From contig NZ_LWHM01000027.1 of NCBI RefSeq assembly GCF_001642735.1, positions 1 to 64,000 on the forward strand: a DNA stretch of 64,000 nucleotides, written 5' to 3'. The notes beneath the pieces were generated by a model. It was not told the origin of the DNA. It saw only the letters and a program-made list of their open reading frames with translations, and did not search any database. Source of the stretch: Pseudohongiella nitratireducens. GTDB lineage: Bacteria; Pseudomonadota; Gammaproteobacteria; Pseudomonadales; Pseudohongiellaceae. Of this stretch, positions 21,055-34,078 are shown piece after piece. Made by a program: the position numbers and the translations under genes. The stretch's first letter is position 1. Each line of letters opens with the position of its first letter.

Positions 21055-22959
21055 ATGGATTTTGCCAAGATCTACGATGTCATCGTGGTAGGCGGCGGTC
21101 ACGCCGGTACCGAAGCAGCCCTCGCTGCCGCCAGAATGGGGGTAAAAACCCTGTTGCTGACGCATAACATCGAAACGCTGGGACAAATGTCCTGTAATCC
21201 GGCAATCGGCGGCATTGGCAAGAGCCACCTGGTGCGGGAAATTGATGCGTTGGGCGGTGCCATGGCCCGGGCAACCGATAGAGCGGGCATTCAGTTTCGC
21301 ATTCTGAACAGCAGCAAAGGCCCGGCAGTCCGGGCAACCCGTGCCCAGGCAGACCGTACGTTGTACAAAGCCGCCATTCGCGAGATGCTGGAAAAGCAGG
21401 AAAACCTTGAGATTTTTCAACAAGCTGTGGAAGACCTGGTGGTCGAAGGCGATCAGGTTACCGGCGTACAAACGCAAATGGGGCTGAATTTCTATGCTCG
21501 GCAGGTAGTGTTGACCACGGGCACTTTTCTTGGCGGTAAGATCCACATCGGCTTGCAGAACAGTGCAGGTGGCCGGGCAGGGGATCCGCCTGCCCAGCGG
21601 TTGGCTGATCGCTTACGGGAATTACCTTTCAATGTGGGTCGTCTGAAAACCGGCACACCTCCGCGCATCGATGCCAGAAGTGTGGATTTTTCTGTCATGA
21701 CTGCCCAGCCCGGCGATACCCCCTTGCCGGTGATGTCATTCATGGGATCGGTCAGTGACCACCCTGAACAGATTGACTGTTACATCACGTCCACCAACGA
21801 AAAATGTCATGACATCATCCGCGCTGGACTGGATCGCTCGCCGATGTATTCTGGCGTCATTGAAGGGCTGGGTCCTCGCTATTGTCCTTCCATTGAAGAC
21901 AAAGTCATGCGTTTTGCTGACAAGAACTCGCATCAGATTTTTGTTGAGCCCGAAGGGCTGAATACCAACGAGTTATACCCCAACGGCATTTCGACCAGCC
22001 TGCCTTTCGATGTGCAGCTGGCCATGATCCGGCAAATCCGTGGCTTTGAAAATGCACACATTACGCGGCCCGGGTACGCTATTGAGTATGACTTCTTTGA
22101 TCCCAGAGAGTTGAAATACTCGTTGGAAACCAAGTTTGTTAATGGTCTGTATTTTGCCGGCCAGATCAATGGCACAACCGGATACGAAGAAGCCGGAGCG
22201 CAAGGGCTGCTGGCTGGCATCAATGCCGCGCGCGCAGCCAAGGAGCAGGAAAGCTGGTGTCCGCGCCGGGATCAGGCCTATATCGGCGTATTGGTGGATG
22301 ATTTGATCAGTATGGGCACCAATGAACCTTATCGTATGTTCACCAGCCGGGCTGAATATCGCTTGTTGTTACGTGAAGATAACGCTGATTTGCGATTAAC
22401 CGAAGCCGGCCGTGAAATGGGTTTGATTGATGATCAGCGATGGGCAGCATTTTCTGCCAAGCAATCCGGTATTGCAGAGAATCTGACTCACATGCGTCGC
22501 ACCTGGGTGCAGCCAGGTACAAAAAAGGCTGAGGCCATCAATCCTCTGCTGGAAAAAAACATTAGCCGGGAATATTCTCTTGCCGATCTGCTGGCAAGAC
22601 CTGAAGTCAGCTATAAAGCATTGCAAACACAGCTGGCAGATAGTGAGATTGCATTGCCTGAAGTTGACAGCCAGGTGTCAGAACAACTGGAAATACAGAT
22701 CAAGTACCAGGGCTATATTGATCGTCAGGCGGAAGATATTGCCAAGCTCAAACGCCAGGAAAATACGCCACTGCCGAGTGATTTTGATTATCAGCGCATG
22801 GAAGGCTTGTCTAACGAGTTAAAACAGAAACTCGGTGAAGCAAAACCGGAATCTATCGCCCGCGCCTCGCGGATCCCCGGTATGACACCAGCTGCTGTGT
22901 CTTTGTTGCTGATCCACCTGAAAAAACACAATGCAGTCAGAGGCCAGCGCAGTGCCTGA
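21055..22959 (+). CDS. mnmG: tRNA uridine 5-carboxymethylaminomethyl-modifying enzyme MnmG
   Basis: A 634-aa FAD-dependent protein, usual length. It begins with the dinucleotide-binding motif [19 protein letters not shown], and the conserved [22 protein letters not shown] block (active-site Cys in SCNPAIGG) follows near residue 45. With MnmE it adds the carboxymethylaminomethyl group to U34 of certain tRNAs. Its partner gene mnmE normally lies upstream and has been separated here by the island. The gene overlaps rsmG and starts right after the oriC candidate. Confidence 0.97.
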   Translation: MDFAKIYDVIVVGGGHAGTEAALAAARMGVKTLLLTHNIETLGQMSCNPAIGGIGKSHLVREIDALGGAMARATDRAGIQFRILNSSKGPAVRATRAQADRTLYKAAIREMLEKQENLEIFQQAVEDLVVEGDQVTGVQTQMGLNFYARQVVLTTGTFLGGKIHIGLQNSAGGRAGDPPAQRLADRLRELPFNVGRLKTGTPPRIDARSVDFSVMTAQPGDTPLPVMSFMGSVSDHPEQIDCYITSTNEKCHDIIRAGLDRSPMYSGVIEGLGPRYCPSIEDKVMRFADKNSHQIFVEPEGLNTNELYPNGISTSLPFDVQLAMIRQIRGFENAHITRPGYAIEYDFFDPRELKYSLETKFVNGLYFAGQINGTTGYEEAGAQGLLAGINAARAAKEQESWCPRRDQAYIGVLVDDLISMGTNEPYRMFTSRAEYRLLLREDNADLRLTEAGREMGLIDDQRWAAFSAKQSGIAENLTHMRRTWVQPGTKKAEAINPLLEKNISREYSLADLLARPEVSYKALQTQLADSEIALPEVDSQVSEQLEIQIKYQGYIDRQAEDIAKLKRQENTPLPSDFDYQRMEGLSNELKQKLGEAKPESIARASRIPGMTPAAVSLLLIHLKKHNAVRGQRSA

Positions 22960-23611
22960 GGCTCCAAGTAAAGCCATGCGCAAACTGCTGGAATCCGGGG
23001 CTAAAACACTTGAATTAGATTTATCTGCTGTAACACAGGATACACTGCTGCGTTATATTGGATTGTTGGACAAGTGGAATAAAGCCTATAATTTATCGGC
23101 TATCAGAGACCCGTACACAATGGTTTCCAGGCATTTGCTGGATAGCTTGAGTGTACTTCCGCGCATGTCTGAATTAATGGCAGGCATAGTCGGACTGCAG
23201 ATAATGGATGTTGGTACAGGTGCAGGGTTGCCCGGGATTCCTTTGGCGATTTGTTTGCCAGATCAACATTTTACCTTACTGGATAGTAACGGAAAAAAGA
23301 CACGATTTGTCCTGCAGACGGCCCATGAGCTGGGTTTGAAAAACGTTCAGGTCGTTCAGGATCGCATTGAAGGCTTTTCGTCTGCCGCTGAGCCAGATAT
23401 TATTCTCAGCAGGGCATTTGCCTCATTGCGTGACTTTGCCTCAGGTTGTGAAAATCTGGCCAGCACAAATACGCACCTGTTTGCCATGAAAGGCGAATAT
23501 CCACAGCAGGAAATAGACGATTTGCCAGCGCATTGGCAGGTTGTGCAATGCGAGCCGTTGCTCGTGCCCGGATGCGAAGGTGAGCGTCATCTGGTAGTTA
23601 TGAAAAAATAA
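22931..23611 (+). CDS. rsmG: 16S rRNA m7G527 methyltransferase RsmG
   Basis: A Rossmann-fold S-adenosylmethionine methyltransferase with [16 protein letters not shown] near the start, the binding motif [15 protein letters not shown], then [11 protein letters not shown] and RAFASL. It methylates G527 of 16S rRNA. The frame overlaps mnmG by 29 bp. The ATG at 22931 has no ribosome-binding site, while an in-frame GTG at 22952 has AGAGG eight bases upstream, and an ATG at 22976 gives the typical length of about 211 aa. The true start is probably one of the later two. It is part of the mnmG-rsmG-parAB order common near oriC. Confidence 0.93.
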   Translation: MQSEASAVPEAPSKAMRKLLESGAKTLELDLSAVTQDTLLRYIGLLDKWNKAYNLSAIRDPYTMVSRHLLDSLSVLPRMSELMAGIVGLQIMDVGTGAGLPGIPLAICLPDQHFTLLDSNGKKTRFVLQTAHELGLKNVQVVQDRIEGFSSAAEPDIILSRAFASLRDFASGCENLASTNTHLFAMKGEYPQQEIDDLPAHWQVVQCEPLLVPGCEGERHLVVMKK

Positions 23612-23658
23612 ATAAAGCACTCAAGCTCTTAAGCAACAGGCAAAAGGCGGACGCTCAA

Positions 23659-24435
23659 GTGACCAGGATTCTTGCAGTAGCCAATCAGAAAGGCGGCGTA
23701 GGGAAAACAACGACATCAGTCAATCTTGCAGCTTCACTTCAGGCCACAAGACGGCGGGTATTGCTGGTAGATCTCGATCCCCAGGGAAATGCCACAATGG
23801 GAAGTGGCATCGACAAAACCGAGTGTGAAACATCGGTATACGATGTGCTGGTAGGAGAGGCGACCTTTGACGAAGCAGTTGTCAGAGCACCGGAAGCCGA
23901 TTTTGATATTCTGCCGGCAAATGGGGATCTTGTAGCGGCTGAAATTGAGTTGCTGGAAGTCGCCAACCGTGAAAGTCGCCTCAGGGATATTTTGGGTGCC
24001 GTTTCAGACCGGTATGAATTTATTGTTATCGATTGTCCCCCTTCACTGAATATGCTGACATTGAATGCGCTGGTTGCTGCGCAAGGTGTCATTATTCCTA
24101 TGCAGTGTGAATACTATGCACTGGAAGGTTTGTCAGATCTTGTTAATACCATTTCAGCGGTAAGTGAAACCCATAACCCGTCATTAAGAATTGAGGGGAT
24201 TTTGCGGACCATGTACGATCCGCGCAACAAATTGACCACAGAGGTTTCCGGTCAGTTGTTTAATCATTTTGGTGACCGAGTCTATCGGACTGTTGTACCG
24301 CGTAATATACGTCTTGCGGAGGCACCCAGTTATGGTTTGCCGGTATTACAATACGATCGACAGTCACGAGGTGCGATTGCCTATCTGGCGCTGGCAGGTG
24401 AAATGCTTCGTCGCCAGGAACAAATCAGTGCCTGA
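23659..24435 (+). CDS. parA: Chromosome-partitioning ATPase ParA (Soj)
   Basis: A 258-aa P-loop ATPase starting at GTG 23659. The deviant Walker A is NQKGGVGKTTTSVNLA, with the signature Lys, at residues 9-24, followed by DLDPQGNATMGSG and YEFIVIDCPPSLN (Walker B). It forms ATP-dependent gradients on DNA that position ParB-parS complexes and so the origin region. It is followed by parB. No consensus parS was spotted in this window. Confidence 0.95.
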   Translation: MTRILAVANQKGGVGKTTTSVNLAASLQATRRRVLLVDLDPQGNATMGSGIDKTECETSVYDVLVGEATFDEAVVRAPEADFDILPANGDLVAAEIELLEVANRESRLRDILGAVSDRYEFIVIDCPPSLNMLTLNALVAAQGVIIPMQCEYYALEGLSDLVNTISAVSETHNPSLRIEGILRTMYDPRNKLTTEVSGQLFNHFGDRVYRTVVPRNIRLAEAPSYGLPVLQYDRQSRGAIAYLALAGEMLRRQEQISA

Positions 24436-24518
24436 GTCAATAATTATTAGTTGAGTGATAAATGAAGCGATTGATACATCGCTGCCAAGAATTCAAGGAT
24501 CTCAGTAAAGGGTAAACC

Positions 24519-25433
24519 ATGTCAGGCAGGAAGAAACTAGGCCGTGGACTCGATAAGCTACTGCAACGTGACGCGCAAGCGTTAACTGAAGCGCAACCTG
24601 TAGGAGATGCTGCGAGCGCCATTCAGCCTGTAACTGACAGTCATGAGCTGAAAGATCAGACATTACGCCATATTCCGATTGATCTGATACAGCGAGGCAA
24701 ATATCAGCCGCGCACAGACATGCACCAGGAAGCGTTGCAGGAACTGGCAGAATCAATCAAAGCGCAAGGTGTTATGCAACCCATTGTGGTTCGACCTGTC
24801 TCTGATGAGCGTTTTGAAATCATTGCTGGTGAGCGTCGCTGGCGTGCCAGCCAGTTAGCCGGGCTGGACAAGATTCCGGCAGTGATCAGGCTGGTGCCGG
24901 ATGAGTCAGCGATTGCCATGGCGCTGATTGAGAATATTCAGCGTGAGAATCTTAACCCGATTGAGGAAGCGACTGCACTTAAGCGATTGCAGGATGAATT
25001 TGAACTGACCCAGCAGGAAGTGGCTGATGCAGTGGGTAAGTCACGCAGTACAGTTACCAATTTGTTGCGATTGATGGGGCTGACGCCGGAAGTCCGCGTC
25101 ATGCTTGAGCATGGTGACCTGGAAATGGGGCATGCCAGGGCATTATTGACCCTGGAAAGTGAGCAGCAAGGTGAGGCGGCAAAGACAGTTTCAGGTAAAG
25201 GGTTATCCGTTCGCCAGACAGAAGAGCTGGTCAGGAAAATTCTTGCCGGACCCAAACCAAAAAAATCGTCCGACGTTGATGTCGACCCCGATATTCGTCG
25301 GCTGGAAGAAACATTATCGGAAAAGTTGGGTAGCCGTGTTCAGATTCAGCATGGCAGCAAAGGTTCTGGAAAGGTAACGTTAAAGTATAATAACCTCGAT
25401 GAACTGGACGGTATTCTTGCCCATATAAAGTAA
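24519..25433 (+). CDS. parB: Chromosome-partitioning protein ParB (Spo0J/Noc family)
   Basis: A 304-aa protein with a ParB N-terminal CTP-binding domain. The region begins at about residue 45 (IPIDLIQRGKYQPR), the conserved box is GERRWRASQLAGL at about 105, and ALIENIQRENLNPIEEA follows. A helix-turn-helix (LTQQEVADAVGKSRSTVTNLLRLM) comes next, and the protein ends in a C-terminal dimerisation domain. It loads at parS sites and works with ParA in origin segregation. It is 83 bp after parA and probably co-transcribed. A sigma-70-like promoter for the atp operon follows immediately. Confidence 0.95.
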   Translation: MSGRKKLGRGLDKLLQRDAQALTEAQPVGDAASAIQPVTDSHELKDQTLRHIPIDLIQRGKYQPRTDMHQEALQELAESIKAQGVMQPIVVRPVSDERFEIIAGERRWRASQLAGLDKIPAVIRLVPDESAIAMALIENIQRENLNPIEEATALKRLQDEFELTQQEVADAVGKSRSTVTNLLRLMGLTPEVRVMLEHGDLEMGHARALLTLESEQQGEAAKTVSGKGLSVRQTEELVRKILAGPKPKKSSDVDVDPDIRRLEETLSEKLGSRVQIQHGSKGSGKVTLKYNNLDELDGILAHIK

Positions 25434-25451
25434 AACTGTGGTAATCCTCAG

Positions 25452-25480
25452 TTGATCCGGGAGCATAAAATCCCTATAAT
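25452..25480 (+). promoter_or_regulatory. Sigma-70 promoter of the atp operon
   Basis: TTGATC at 25452-25457 and a perfect TATAAT at 25475-25480 are separated by 17 bp, just after parB and about 45 bp before atpI. This is the best promoter match noticed in the window and fits strong expression of ATP synthase. Confidence 0.75.
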
Positions 25481-25532
25481 GCGGCGCTCTAGGGTAGGGA
25501 CGCCAGAACAAAAAGAGAGCTTTTGACGATCA

Positions 25533-25931
25533 GTGACTATCAGATCAACAATTAAAGCTCCTCCCATATATAAAGTAGCAGTCTGTCAGGCTGTTATCGC
25601 ACTGCTGATATCAGTATCAGCGTGGGTAATAGATGGCAGGGTCAGTGCTTATTCTCTACTGATCGGAAGTTTAATTTCCGTTATACCGGGAATCTGGTTT
25701 GCCAGTCGGGTATTCAAATACCGCGGCGCACGGTCGGCCAGCCTGATAGCGCGGGAAGCTAAACGGGGAGAGGCCGGAAAAATAGCGCTATGCGCTGTCG
25801 GTTTCGCATTAAGCTTTATATACGTTAAACCATTGAATGTTGTAGCGTTGTTTTCAGGATTTGTACTGATTCACCTGGTAGGTTTGGTGAGTTTTGCGCT
25901 CTTCAACAGCCGGCGTTCAGACAAATCGTAA
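25533..25931 (+). CDS. atpI: ATP synthase assembly protein AtpI
   Basis: A 132-aa membrane protein with four hydrophobic segments (about 16-34, 38-58, 75-95 and 100-122), first gene of the atp operon. The start is GTG at 25533 with only a distant AGAGAG, so expression may be low, as is usual for atpI. AtpI helps assemble the c-ring and may take part in magnesium uptake. Sequence conservation in this family is low; the identification rests on position and topology. Confidence 0.85.
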   Translation: MTIRSTIKAPPIYKVAVCQAVIALLISVSAWVIDGRVSAYSLLIGSLISVIPGIWFASRVFKYRGARSASLIAREAKRGEAGKIALCAVGFALSFIYVKPLNVVALFSGFVLIHLVGLVSFALFNSRRSDKS

Positions 25932-25954
25932 ATTAGACAAACTAAATAGTATAA

Positions 25955-26827
<873 letters not shown>

Positions 26828-26886
26828 TCAAAATCGTTTGTCCGAACCTTTTGTTATAAACCCTTTGTTAAAACTTGGAGAAAAAA

Positions 26887-27132
26887 ATGGAAACTATTCA
26901 GGCATTTTCTGCTATCGCTATCGCCCTGATCTTCGGTCTGTGTGGTGCGGGTACTGCGATTGCATTCGGTAATCTGGGTGGCAAGTTGATCGAAAGCTCA
27001 GCACGTCAGCCTGAACTGGCCCCTAAACTGCAGGTTCAATTCTTCCTGGTAGCTGGTTTTGTGGACGTAATCTCCATCATTGGTGTGGGTGTATCGTTCC
27101 TGGTCATGTTCGCCAATCCTTTCGTCGGTTAA
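26887..27132 (+). CDS. atpE: ATP synthase F0 subunit c
   Basis: From ATG 26887, behind TTGGAG, this encodes 81 aa; a TTG at 26875 would add four residues and is rejected. It is a two-helix hairpin with the Gly-rich first helix (GAGTAIAFGNLGGKL), the polar loop ARQPELAPKL and the ion-carrying carboxylate Asp60 in GFVDVI. An Asp rather than the Glu plus Na-type ligands suggests proton coupling. Ring stoichiometry cannot be told. Confidence 0.97.
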   Translation: METIQAFSAIAIALIFGLCGAGTAIAFGNLGGKLIESSARQPELAPKLQVQFFLVAGFVDVISIIGVGVSFLVMFANPFVG

Positions 27133-27189
27133 TCGAATTAGCTTGAATCTTGTTTCAAGCCAGGCGAAAACTAACGCAGAGGTGAACCC

Positions 27190-27660
27190 ATGAATCTTAA
27201 TGCAACCATTCTCGGCCAATCGATCGCATTCGCCGTCTTTGTCTGGTTCTGTCTGAAGTATGTCTGGCCACCTGTGATTCAGGCGCTGACAGAGCGCCAG
27301 AAAAAGATCGCAGAAGGTCTTGAGGCTGCAGAACGTGCACAGCGTGATCTGAGTCTGGCACAGAACAAGGCGGCTGACGACTTGAAAGAAGCGAAAGTCA
27401 AAAGCGCTGAAATTATCGATATGGCCAACAAACGTGCCAATCAGATTGTTGAAGACGCCAAAGACAAAGCGCGTGAAGAAGGTCAGCGTCTGATTGCCAG
27501 TGCCAAGTCCGAAATCGAAATGGAAGTTCAGCGCGCCAAGGAAGAATTGCGTGCACAAGTGGCAGCCATTGCCGTAGCCGGAGCCGAGAAGATTCTCGAA
27601 AATTCCGTGGACCAGGCTGCTAACGAAGAGCTGGTTAAAAAACTCGCTTCTGAGTTATAG
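27190..27660 (+). CDS. atpF: ATP synthase F0 subunit b
   Basis: A 156-aa protein with one N-terminal membrane helix (residues 5-27, [20 protein letters not shown]) and a long charged coiled coil ending in [12 protein letters not shown]. It forms the peripheral stator stalk linking subunits a and delta. It has the usual length of about 156 aa. It lies 57 bp after atpE and 11 bp before atpH. Confidence 0.97.
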   Translation: MNLNATILGQSIAFAVFVWFCLKYVWPPVIQALTERQKKIAEGLEAAERAQRDLSLAQNKAADDLKEAKVKSAEIIDMANKRANQIVEDAKDKAREEGQRLIASAKSEIEMEVQRAKEELRAQVAAIAVAGAEKILENSVDQAANEELVKKLASEL

Positions 27661-27671
27661 GCGAATAAACG

Positions 27672-28208
27672 ATGGCAGAGTCAATTACATTAGCCCGCCC
27701 TTACGCGAAAGCGGCTTTTGAAGTCGCAGTCGCTGATAAGACCCTGACAGAATGGTCAGACATGCTGGGTACACTGGCGTCCGTTTCTCTGGACAAGAAA
27801 GTCAGTGGCTTGCTGTCTAACCCGTCGTTAACTGCAGACAAACAGGCAGCTGCATTGCTGGAGTTGTGTGGAGACGAAGTCTCCGATAAAGGTCAGCAGT
27901 TTGTCCGCCTGTTGGCGGAAAACAGACGTCTGGGTCTGCTTCCTCAAATCAGTGGATTGTTTGATTCACTGAAAGCCGCTCAGGAGAAGAGTGTAGATGT
28001 AGAAATGTCTACCGCTTTCCCGTTGAGTGATGCCGTTGTCGAGCAACTTAGCGCAGCCCTGCAAAAACGCCTTGAGCGCCAGGTCAAGCTGAACACGACA
28101 GTTGACGAGAAGCTGATCGGGGGTGTTGTCATTCGAGCAGGTGATACTGTCATCGACAATTCTGTTCGAGGAAAACTGAACAAATTAGCCGAATCATTGA
28201 GTTCCTAG
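27672..28208 (+). CDS. atpH: ATP synthase F1 subunit delta
   Basis: A 178-aa subunit with the characteristic N-terminus [15 protein letters not shown] and C-terminal block [29 protein letters not shown]. It caps F1 and binds the b-subunit stalk, preventing rotation of the catalytic head. It lies between atpF and atpA as in other gammaproteobacteria. Confidence 0.97.
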   Translation: MAESITLARPYAKAAFEVAVADKTLTEWSDMLGTLASVSLDKKVSGLLSNPSLTADKQAAALLELCGDEVSDKGQQFVRLLAENRRLGLLPQISGLFDSLKAAQEKSVDVEMSTAFPLSDAVVEQLSAALQKRLERQVKLNTTVDEKLIGGVVIRAGDTVIDNSVRGKLNKLAESLSS

Positions 28209-28233
28209 TACAACTGGGAATGAGGGAAAAAGC

Positions 28234-29778
28234 ATGCAACAACTGAATCCGTCAGAAATCAGTGAAATTATAAAACAGAGAATCAATAACCTGGACGTCT
28301 CTGTACAGGCCCAGAACGAAGGTACGATTGTCAGTGTTTCTGACGGTATCGTGCGTATTCACGGCCTTGAAGACGTGATGTACGGTGAGATGATCGAATT
28401 TGATGGTGGTCTGTTCGGTATGGCACTTAACCTGGAGCGTGACTCCGTTGGTGCTGTTGTACTGGGTGACTACGAAGGCCTGCAAGAAGGCCAGTCCTGT
28501 CGTTGTACAGGCCGCATCCTTGAAGTGCCCGTTGGTCCTGAGCTTGAGGGTCGCGTTGTCGACGCCCTGGGTAACCCGATTGACGGTAAAGGCGCGATCG
28601 ATGCAAAACTGACCTCACCTGTTGAGAAAGTGGCTCCGGGTGTAATTGCACGTCAGTCAGTTGACCAACCGGTACAAACTGGTTTGAAAGCAATTGACTC
28701 CATGGTGCCAATTGGTCGCGGACAACGTGAGTTGATCATTGGTGACCGCCAGGTTGGTAAAACTGCCGTTGCTATTGACGCCATCATCAACCAGAAAGGC
28801 AAAAACGTAAAATGTGTTTACGTTGCTATTGGTCAGAAACAATCTTCGATTGCTAACGTTGTGCACAAGCTCGAAGAGCACGGCGCAATGGAATACACCA
28901 CAGTTGTTGCAGCTTCAGCATCTGATCCTGCTTCCATGCAATACCTGGCACCTTACGCCGGCTGTTCCATGGGTGAGTACTACCGTGACCGTGGTGAAGA
29001 CGCACTGATCATTTATGATGACCTGACTAAACAAGCCTGGGCTTATCGTCAGATCTCTTTGTTGTTGCGTCGTCCACCGGGTCGTGAAGCCTATCCTGGT
29101 GACGTATTCTACTTGCACTCACGCCTGCTGGAGCGTGCATCACGCGTGAACGCTGAGTACGTAGAACAGTTCACTAACGGTGAAGTAAAAGGCCAGACTG
29201 GTTCTTTGACTGCACTGCCAATCATTGAGACACAGGCCGGTGACGTATCAGCATTCGTACCGACTAACGTGATCTCGATTACAGACGGTCAGATCTTCCT
29301 GGAAACGGACCTGTTTAACGCCGGTATCCGACCAGCGATTAACGCGGGTCTGTCAGTATCACGTGTTGGTGGCTCAGCCCAGACAAAGATCATTAAAAAG
29401 CTCGGTGGTGGTATCCGTATCGCTCTGGCGCAATATCGTGAACTGGCGGCATTCGCTCAGTTTGCATCCGATCTTGATGATGCAACACGAGAGCAGCTCG
29501 AGCACGGTCAACGTGTTACTGAGCTGATGAAGCAAGGCCAATACGCACCTCTGTCAGTTGCAGAGATGGGTCTGGTTCTGTACGCGGCTAACGAAGGATT
29601 CCTGAAAGACGTAGAACTGAACAAGGTTGTAGCATTTGAGCAAGCTTTGTTGTCCTACGCTCGCAGTGAAAATGCCGCGCTTCTGGAAGAAATCAATGCT
29701 AACCCTGGCTTCGACGATGAAGTTGCTGGCAAGCTGAAAGCATTGATCGAGAAGTTTAAAGCAACTCAGACCTGGTAA
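28234..29778 (+). CDS. atpA: ATP synthase F1 subunit alpha
   Basis: A 514-aa non-catalytic nucleotide-binding subunit: N-terminal beta-barrel, Walker [10 protein letters not shown] (about residues 169-177), the conserved [13 protein letters not shown] and the signature [17 protein letters not shown]. With beta it builds the alpha3beta3 head. The alternating-codon style of this operon, with frequent GTT/GGT/CGT, suggests high expression. Confidence 0.98.
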   Translation: MQQLNPSEISEIIKQRINNLDVSVQAQNEGTIVSVSDGIVRIHGLEDVMYGEMIEFDGGLFGMALNLERDSVGAVVLGDYEGLQEGQSCRCTGRILEVPVGPELEGRVVDALGNPIDGKGAIDAKLTSPVEKVAPGVIARQSVDQPVQTGLKAIDSMVPIGRGQRELIIGDRQVGKTAVAIDAIINQKGKNVKCVYVAIGQKQSSIANVVHKLEEHGAMEYTTVVAASASDPASMQYLAPYAGCSMGEYYRDRGEDALIIYDDLTKQAWAYRQISLLLRRPPGREAYPGDVFYLHSRLLERASRVNAEYVEQFTNGEVKGQTGSLTALPIIETQAGDVSAFVPTNVISITDGQIFLETDLFNAGIRPAINAGLSVSRVGGSAQTKIIKKLGGGIRIALAQYRELAAFAQFASDLDDATREQLEHGQRVTELMKQGQYAPLSVAEMGLVLYAANEGFLKDVELNKVVAFEQALLSYARSENAALLEEINANPGFDDEVAGKLKALIEKFKATQTW

Positions 29779-29798
29779 TAACTGGTAGGCGGTGAATT

Positions 29799-30659
29799 AT
29801 GGCTGGTGGTAAAGAGATTCGAGGCAAGATCTCCAGCATCAAAAATACGCAAAAGATTACCAGCGCCATGGAAATGGTGGCTGCATCCAAAATGCGTCGT
29901 GCTCAGGATCGTATGGCACTGGGGAAACCCTATGCATCGCATATCCGCAAAGTGATCGGGCATGTTGCCAATGCGAATCCGGAATATCGTCACGTCTATT
30001 TCACCACACGTGACGTCAAGCGAGTGGGCTTTATTGTTGTATCAAGTGACCGCGGGCTATGCGGTGGCCTGAACATCAATGCATTCAAGTCGACTGTTAA
30101 AGCAGCAGGTGAGTGGAAAGCCCAGGGCGCAGAAATTGAATTCTGCGCAGTCGGGGCTAAAGCGACAGCATTCTTCAACAGTTACGGTGGCAATGTCACC
30201 GCTTCTGTTCGTGGATTGGGTGATGCACCAGAACTCAACGAGATCATCGGTGCGACCAAGGTCATGCTGGATAAGTTTGAATCAGGTGAAATCGATCGTT
30301 TATTCCTGGTTAGCAATGAGTTCATTAATACGATGACTCAAACACCAGTCATTGATCAGCTGTTGCCATTACAGCCGACTGATTCGGATGACCTTAAGCA
30401 CCATTGGGATTATATCTATGAGCCCAGTGCTGAAGGTTTGCTTAATGGCCTGCTGACACGATATCTGGAAACGCAGGTTTATCAGGCTGTTGTCGAAAAT
30501 ATAGCCTGTGAGCAAGCCGCGCGAATGATGGCAATGAAGAGCGCTACAGATAATGCGGGTGACCTGATTGAAGAACTGGGTCTGGCATACAACAAGGCGC
30601 GTCAGGCAGCGATTACACAAGAGCTGTCCGAAATTGTCAGCGGTGCATCTGCGGTTTAA
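29799..30659 (+). CDS. atpG: ATP synthase F1 subunit gamma
   Basis: A 286-aa central-stalk subunit. The N-terminal helix [33 protein letters not shown] and the C-terminal helix [34 protein letters not shown] form the rotor coiled coil, cited here only in part as landmarks; the middle has [10 protein letters not shown]. It rotates with the c-ring and drives the catalytic changes in beta. Confidence 0.97.
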   Translation: MAGGKEIRGKISSIKNTQKITSAMEMVAASKMRRAQDRMALGKPYASHIRKVIGHVANANPEYRHVYFTTRDVKRVGFIVVSSDRGLCGGLNINAFKSTVKAAGEWKAQGAEIEFCAVGAKATAFFNSYGGNVTASVRGLGDAPELNEIIGATKVMLDKFESGEIDRLFLVSNEFINTMTQTPVIDQLLPLQPTDSDDLKHHWDYIYEPSAEGLLNGLLTRYLETQVYQAVVENIACEQAARMMAMKSATDNAGDLIEELGLAYNKARQAAITQELSEIVSGASAV

Positions 30660-30708
30660 GTCGCTGGGCGGAACTAATTTTAACAGATTGAAGATCACGA
30701 AAATTTAA

Positions 30709-32124
<1,416 letters not shown>

Positions 32125-32180
32125 TTCCACCGGTGACTGGGGCGGCCAATATAATGGCCGCTTAATGGAGAAACGAAACT

Positions 32181-32594
32181 ATGGCGATGACAATGCATTG
32201 TGACATCGTAAGCGCAGAGAAGCAGATCTTCGAGGGCCGTGTAGAGATGGTAGTCGCTACTGGCGTACAAGGTGATCTGGGTGTAGCGCCTGGTCATGCT
32301 CCGTTACTGACGGAACTGATCCCTGGCCCTGTCCGCTGCGTTCTGGATGATGGTCAGGAAGAAGTGTATTACGTATCCGGTGGCTATCTCGAAGTCCAGT
32401 CCGGCATCGTAACAGTCCTGGCGGATACGGCGATTCGTGCTGCCGATGTTGATGAAGCCGCAGCACAAAAAGCAATTGAAGACGTACAAAAAGCGATTGC
32501 AAATAAAGACTCAGAGTTTGAGTACTCGCGTGCAGCGGCTCAGCTGTCTGAAGCGGTCGCTCAGCTTCGTGCACTGAAACAACTGAAAAGATAA
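32181..32594 (+). CDS. atpC: ATP synthase F1 subunit epsilon
   Basis: A 137-aa subunit with N-terminal beta sandwich ([18 protein letters not shown], then [19 protein letters not shown]) and a two-helix C-terminal domain that can inhibit ATP hydrolysis. It is the last gene of the operon; a strong intrinsic terminator follows at 32642. Confidence 0.97.
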   Translation: MAMTMHCDIVSAEKQIFEGRVEMVVATGVQGDLGVAPGHAPLLTELIPGPVRCVLDDGQEEVYYVSGGYLEVQSGIVTVLADTAIRAADVDEAAAQKAIEDVQKAIANKDSEFEYSRAAAQLSEAVAQLRALKQLKR

Positions 32595-32641
32595 GCTGTG
32601 GCTATACATTCGGGGGCTTTCACTTTCGGATGAAACACGGT

Positions 32642-32673
32642 AAAAAGGGTAGCCAATCGCTACCCTTTTTTTA
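32642..32673 (+). terminator. Intrinsic terminator after the atp operon
   Basis: AAAAAGGGTAGC, loop CAATC, GCTACCCTTTTTTT: a perfect 12-bp stem with a run of T. It ends only about 12 bp before the glmU start, so glmU is expressed from read-through or from a promoter within or before the hairpin. Confidence 0.9.
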
Positions 32674-32684
32674 TGGATAAAAAC

Positions 32685-34064
32685 ATGTCTTTAGAAGTAA
32701 TCATTCTGGCTGCAGGCAAAGGAACACGGATGTACTCCGATTTGCCAAAAGTTCTTCACCCCTTGGCAGGGCAGGCAATGCTGACTCGTGTTATCGAGGC
32801 AGCAGAAGCAACAGGGGCAGATAAAATTCATGTAGTGACAGGTTTCCAATCTGAAATGGTGAGAAATCATTATCAGGATAGCCCCTATAACGATCGTATT
32901 CACTGGGTAGAGCAGACTGAGCAGTTAGGAACGGGTCATGCCGTCAGTCAGGCCTTACCGGCAGTAGATCCGGATAATCAGGTACTGGTGTTATACGGTG
33001 ATGTTCCTTTGCTGGAGGCTGAAACGTTAACAAAGCTGGTGGCGGCCTGTGGAGATTCAGGCATCGCTGTATTAACACTGGATACTGCTAATCCAGCAGG
33101 ACTAGGTCGAATTGTAAGAAACAACAAAGGCGATATTACTGAAATCGTCGAAGAAAAAGATGCAAACATTGAACAAAAAGCTATCACTGAAATAAACACA
33201 GGTATTATGGCTTTTAGTGCAGCAAAGCTGAAAGCATGGTTAGAAAAAACCAATACAAATAATGCGCAAGGTGAATATTACCTGACTGACACAGTCGCTA
33301 TGGCGTGTGCAGATGGGCTTAAGGTGAGCAGTTTAACGACAGAAGATGAAGACAGTGTTCAGGGCGTGAATAACCGGCTGCAGTTAGCTGAACTGGAAAG
33401 GCGATTGCAGCGCAAGCAAGCAGAGCAGATTGCCAGCAATGGAACGACTGTACTGAATCTGGACCGGGTTGAAATCAGGGGTCATACGACCTTTGGCAAA
33501 GATGTAGTCATTGATATCAATGTCATACTGGAAGGTGATAATCATATTGGTGACCGGGTCCGAATCGGACCAAATACAGTTATCAAGAACTCGCGTATTG
33601 GTAGTGATACTTGTATTGAGGCATTCAGCCACCTTGAGGACTGTGAAATACAGTTAGCCTGTCAAATTGGTCCATACGCCCGGCTAAGGCCGGGTACTGT
33701 GCTGTGTGATAAAGCAAAAATTGGTAATTTTGTTGAAACAAAAAAAACTGTTATCGGCAAAGGCAGCAAAGTGAATCATCTAAGTTACATAGGCGATGCC
33801 CAGGTAGATGAAGCGGCTAATGTAGGTGCGGGTACCATCACCTGTAACTACGATGGTGTTAATAAATATAAGACTCACATTAAGAGTAATGCTTTTATCG
33901 GTAGCAATACTGCGCTTGTTGCTCCTGTAACTGTGGGCATGGGTGCTACAACAGGTGCAGGATCAGTAATAACGAGTGATATACCTGACGGACAATTAGC
34001 CATCGGCCGGGGTAAGCAGAGAAATATTCCTAACTGGAAACGCCCGACAAAGAAAACGGATTAA
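32685..34064 (+). CDS. glmU: Bifunctional GlmU (GlcNAc-1-P uridyltransferase/GlcN-1-P acetyltransferase)
   Basis: From ATG 32685 this encodes 459 aa; an ATG 12 bp upstream lies in the terminator tail. The N-terminal nucleotidyltransferase has [20 protein letters not shown], and the C-terminal left-handed beta helix has hexapeptide repeats and the catalytic region NFVETKKT, then [15 protein letters not shown]. It makes UDP-GlcNAc for peptidoglycan and lipopolysaccharide. glmS follows 14 bp later, so the two steps of the pathway are co-transcribed. Confidence 0.97.
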   Translation: MSLEVIILAAGKGTRMYSDLPKVLHPLAGQAMLTRVIEAAEATGADKIHVVTGFQSEMVRNHYQDSPYNDRIHWVEQTEQLGTGHAVSQALPAVDPDNQVLVLYGDVPLLEAETLTKLVAACGDSGIAVLTLDTANPAGLGRIVRNNKGDITEIVEEKDANIEQKAITEINTGIMAFSAAKLKAWLEKTNTNNAQGEYYLTDTVAMACADGLKVSSLTTEDEDSVQGVNNRLQLAELERRLQRKQAEQIASNGTTVLNLDRVEIRGHTTFGKDVVIDINVILEGDNHIGDRVRIGPNTVIKNSRIGSDTCIEAFSHLEDCEIQLACQIGPYARLRPGTVLCDKAKIGNFVETKKTVIGKGSKVNHLSYIGDAQVDEAANVGAGTITCNYDGVNKYKTHIKSNAFIGSNTALVAPVTVGMGATTGAGSVITSDIPDGQLAIGRGKQRNIPNWKRPTKKTD

Positions 34065-34078
34065 AGGACTGGATACTC

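Noticed and set aside
34065-34078. glmS ribozyme upstream of glmS
   Set aside because: The spacer between glmU and glmS is only 14 bp, and the ribozyme is found in Gram-positive bacteria.
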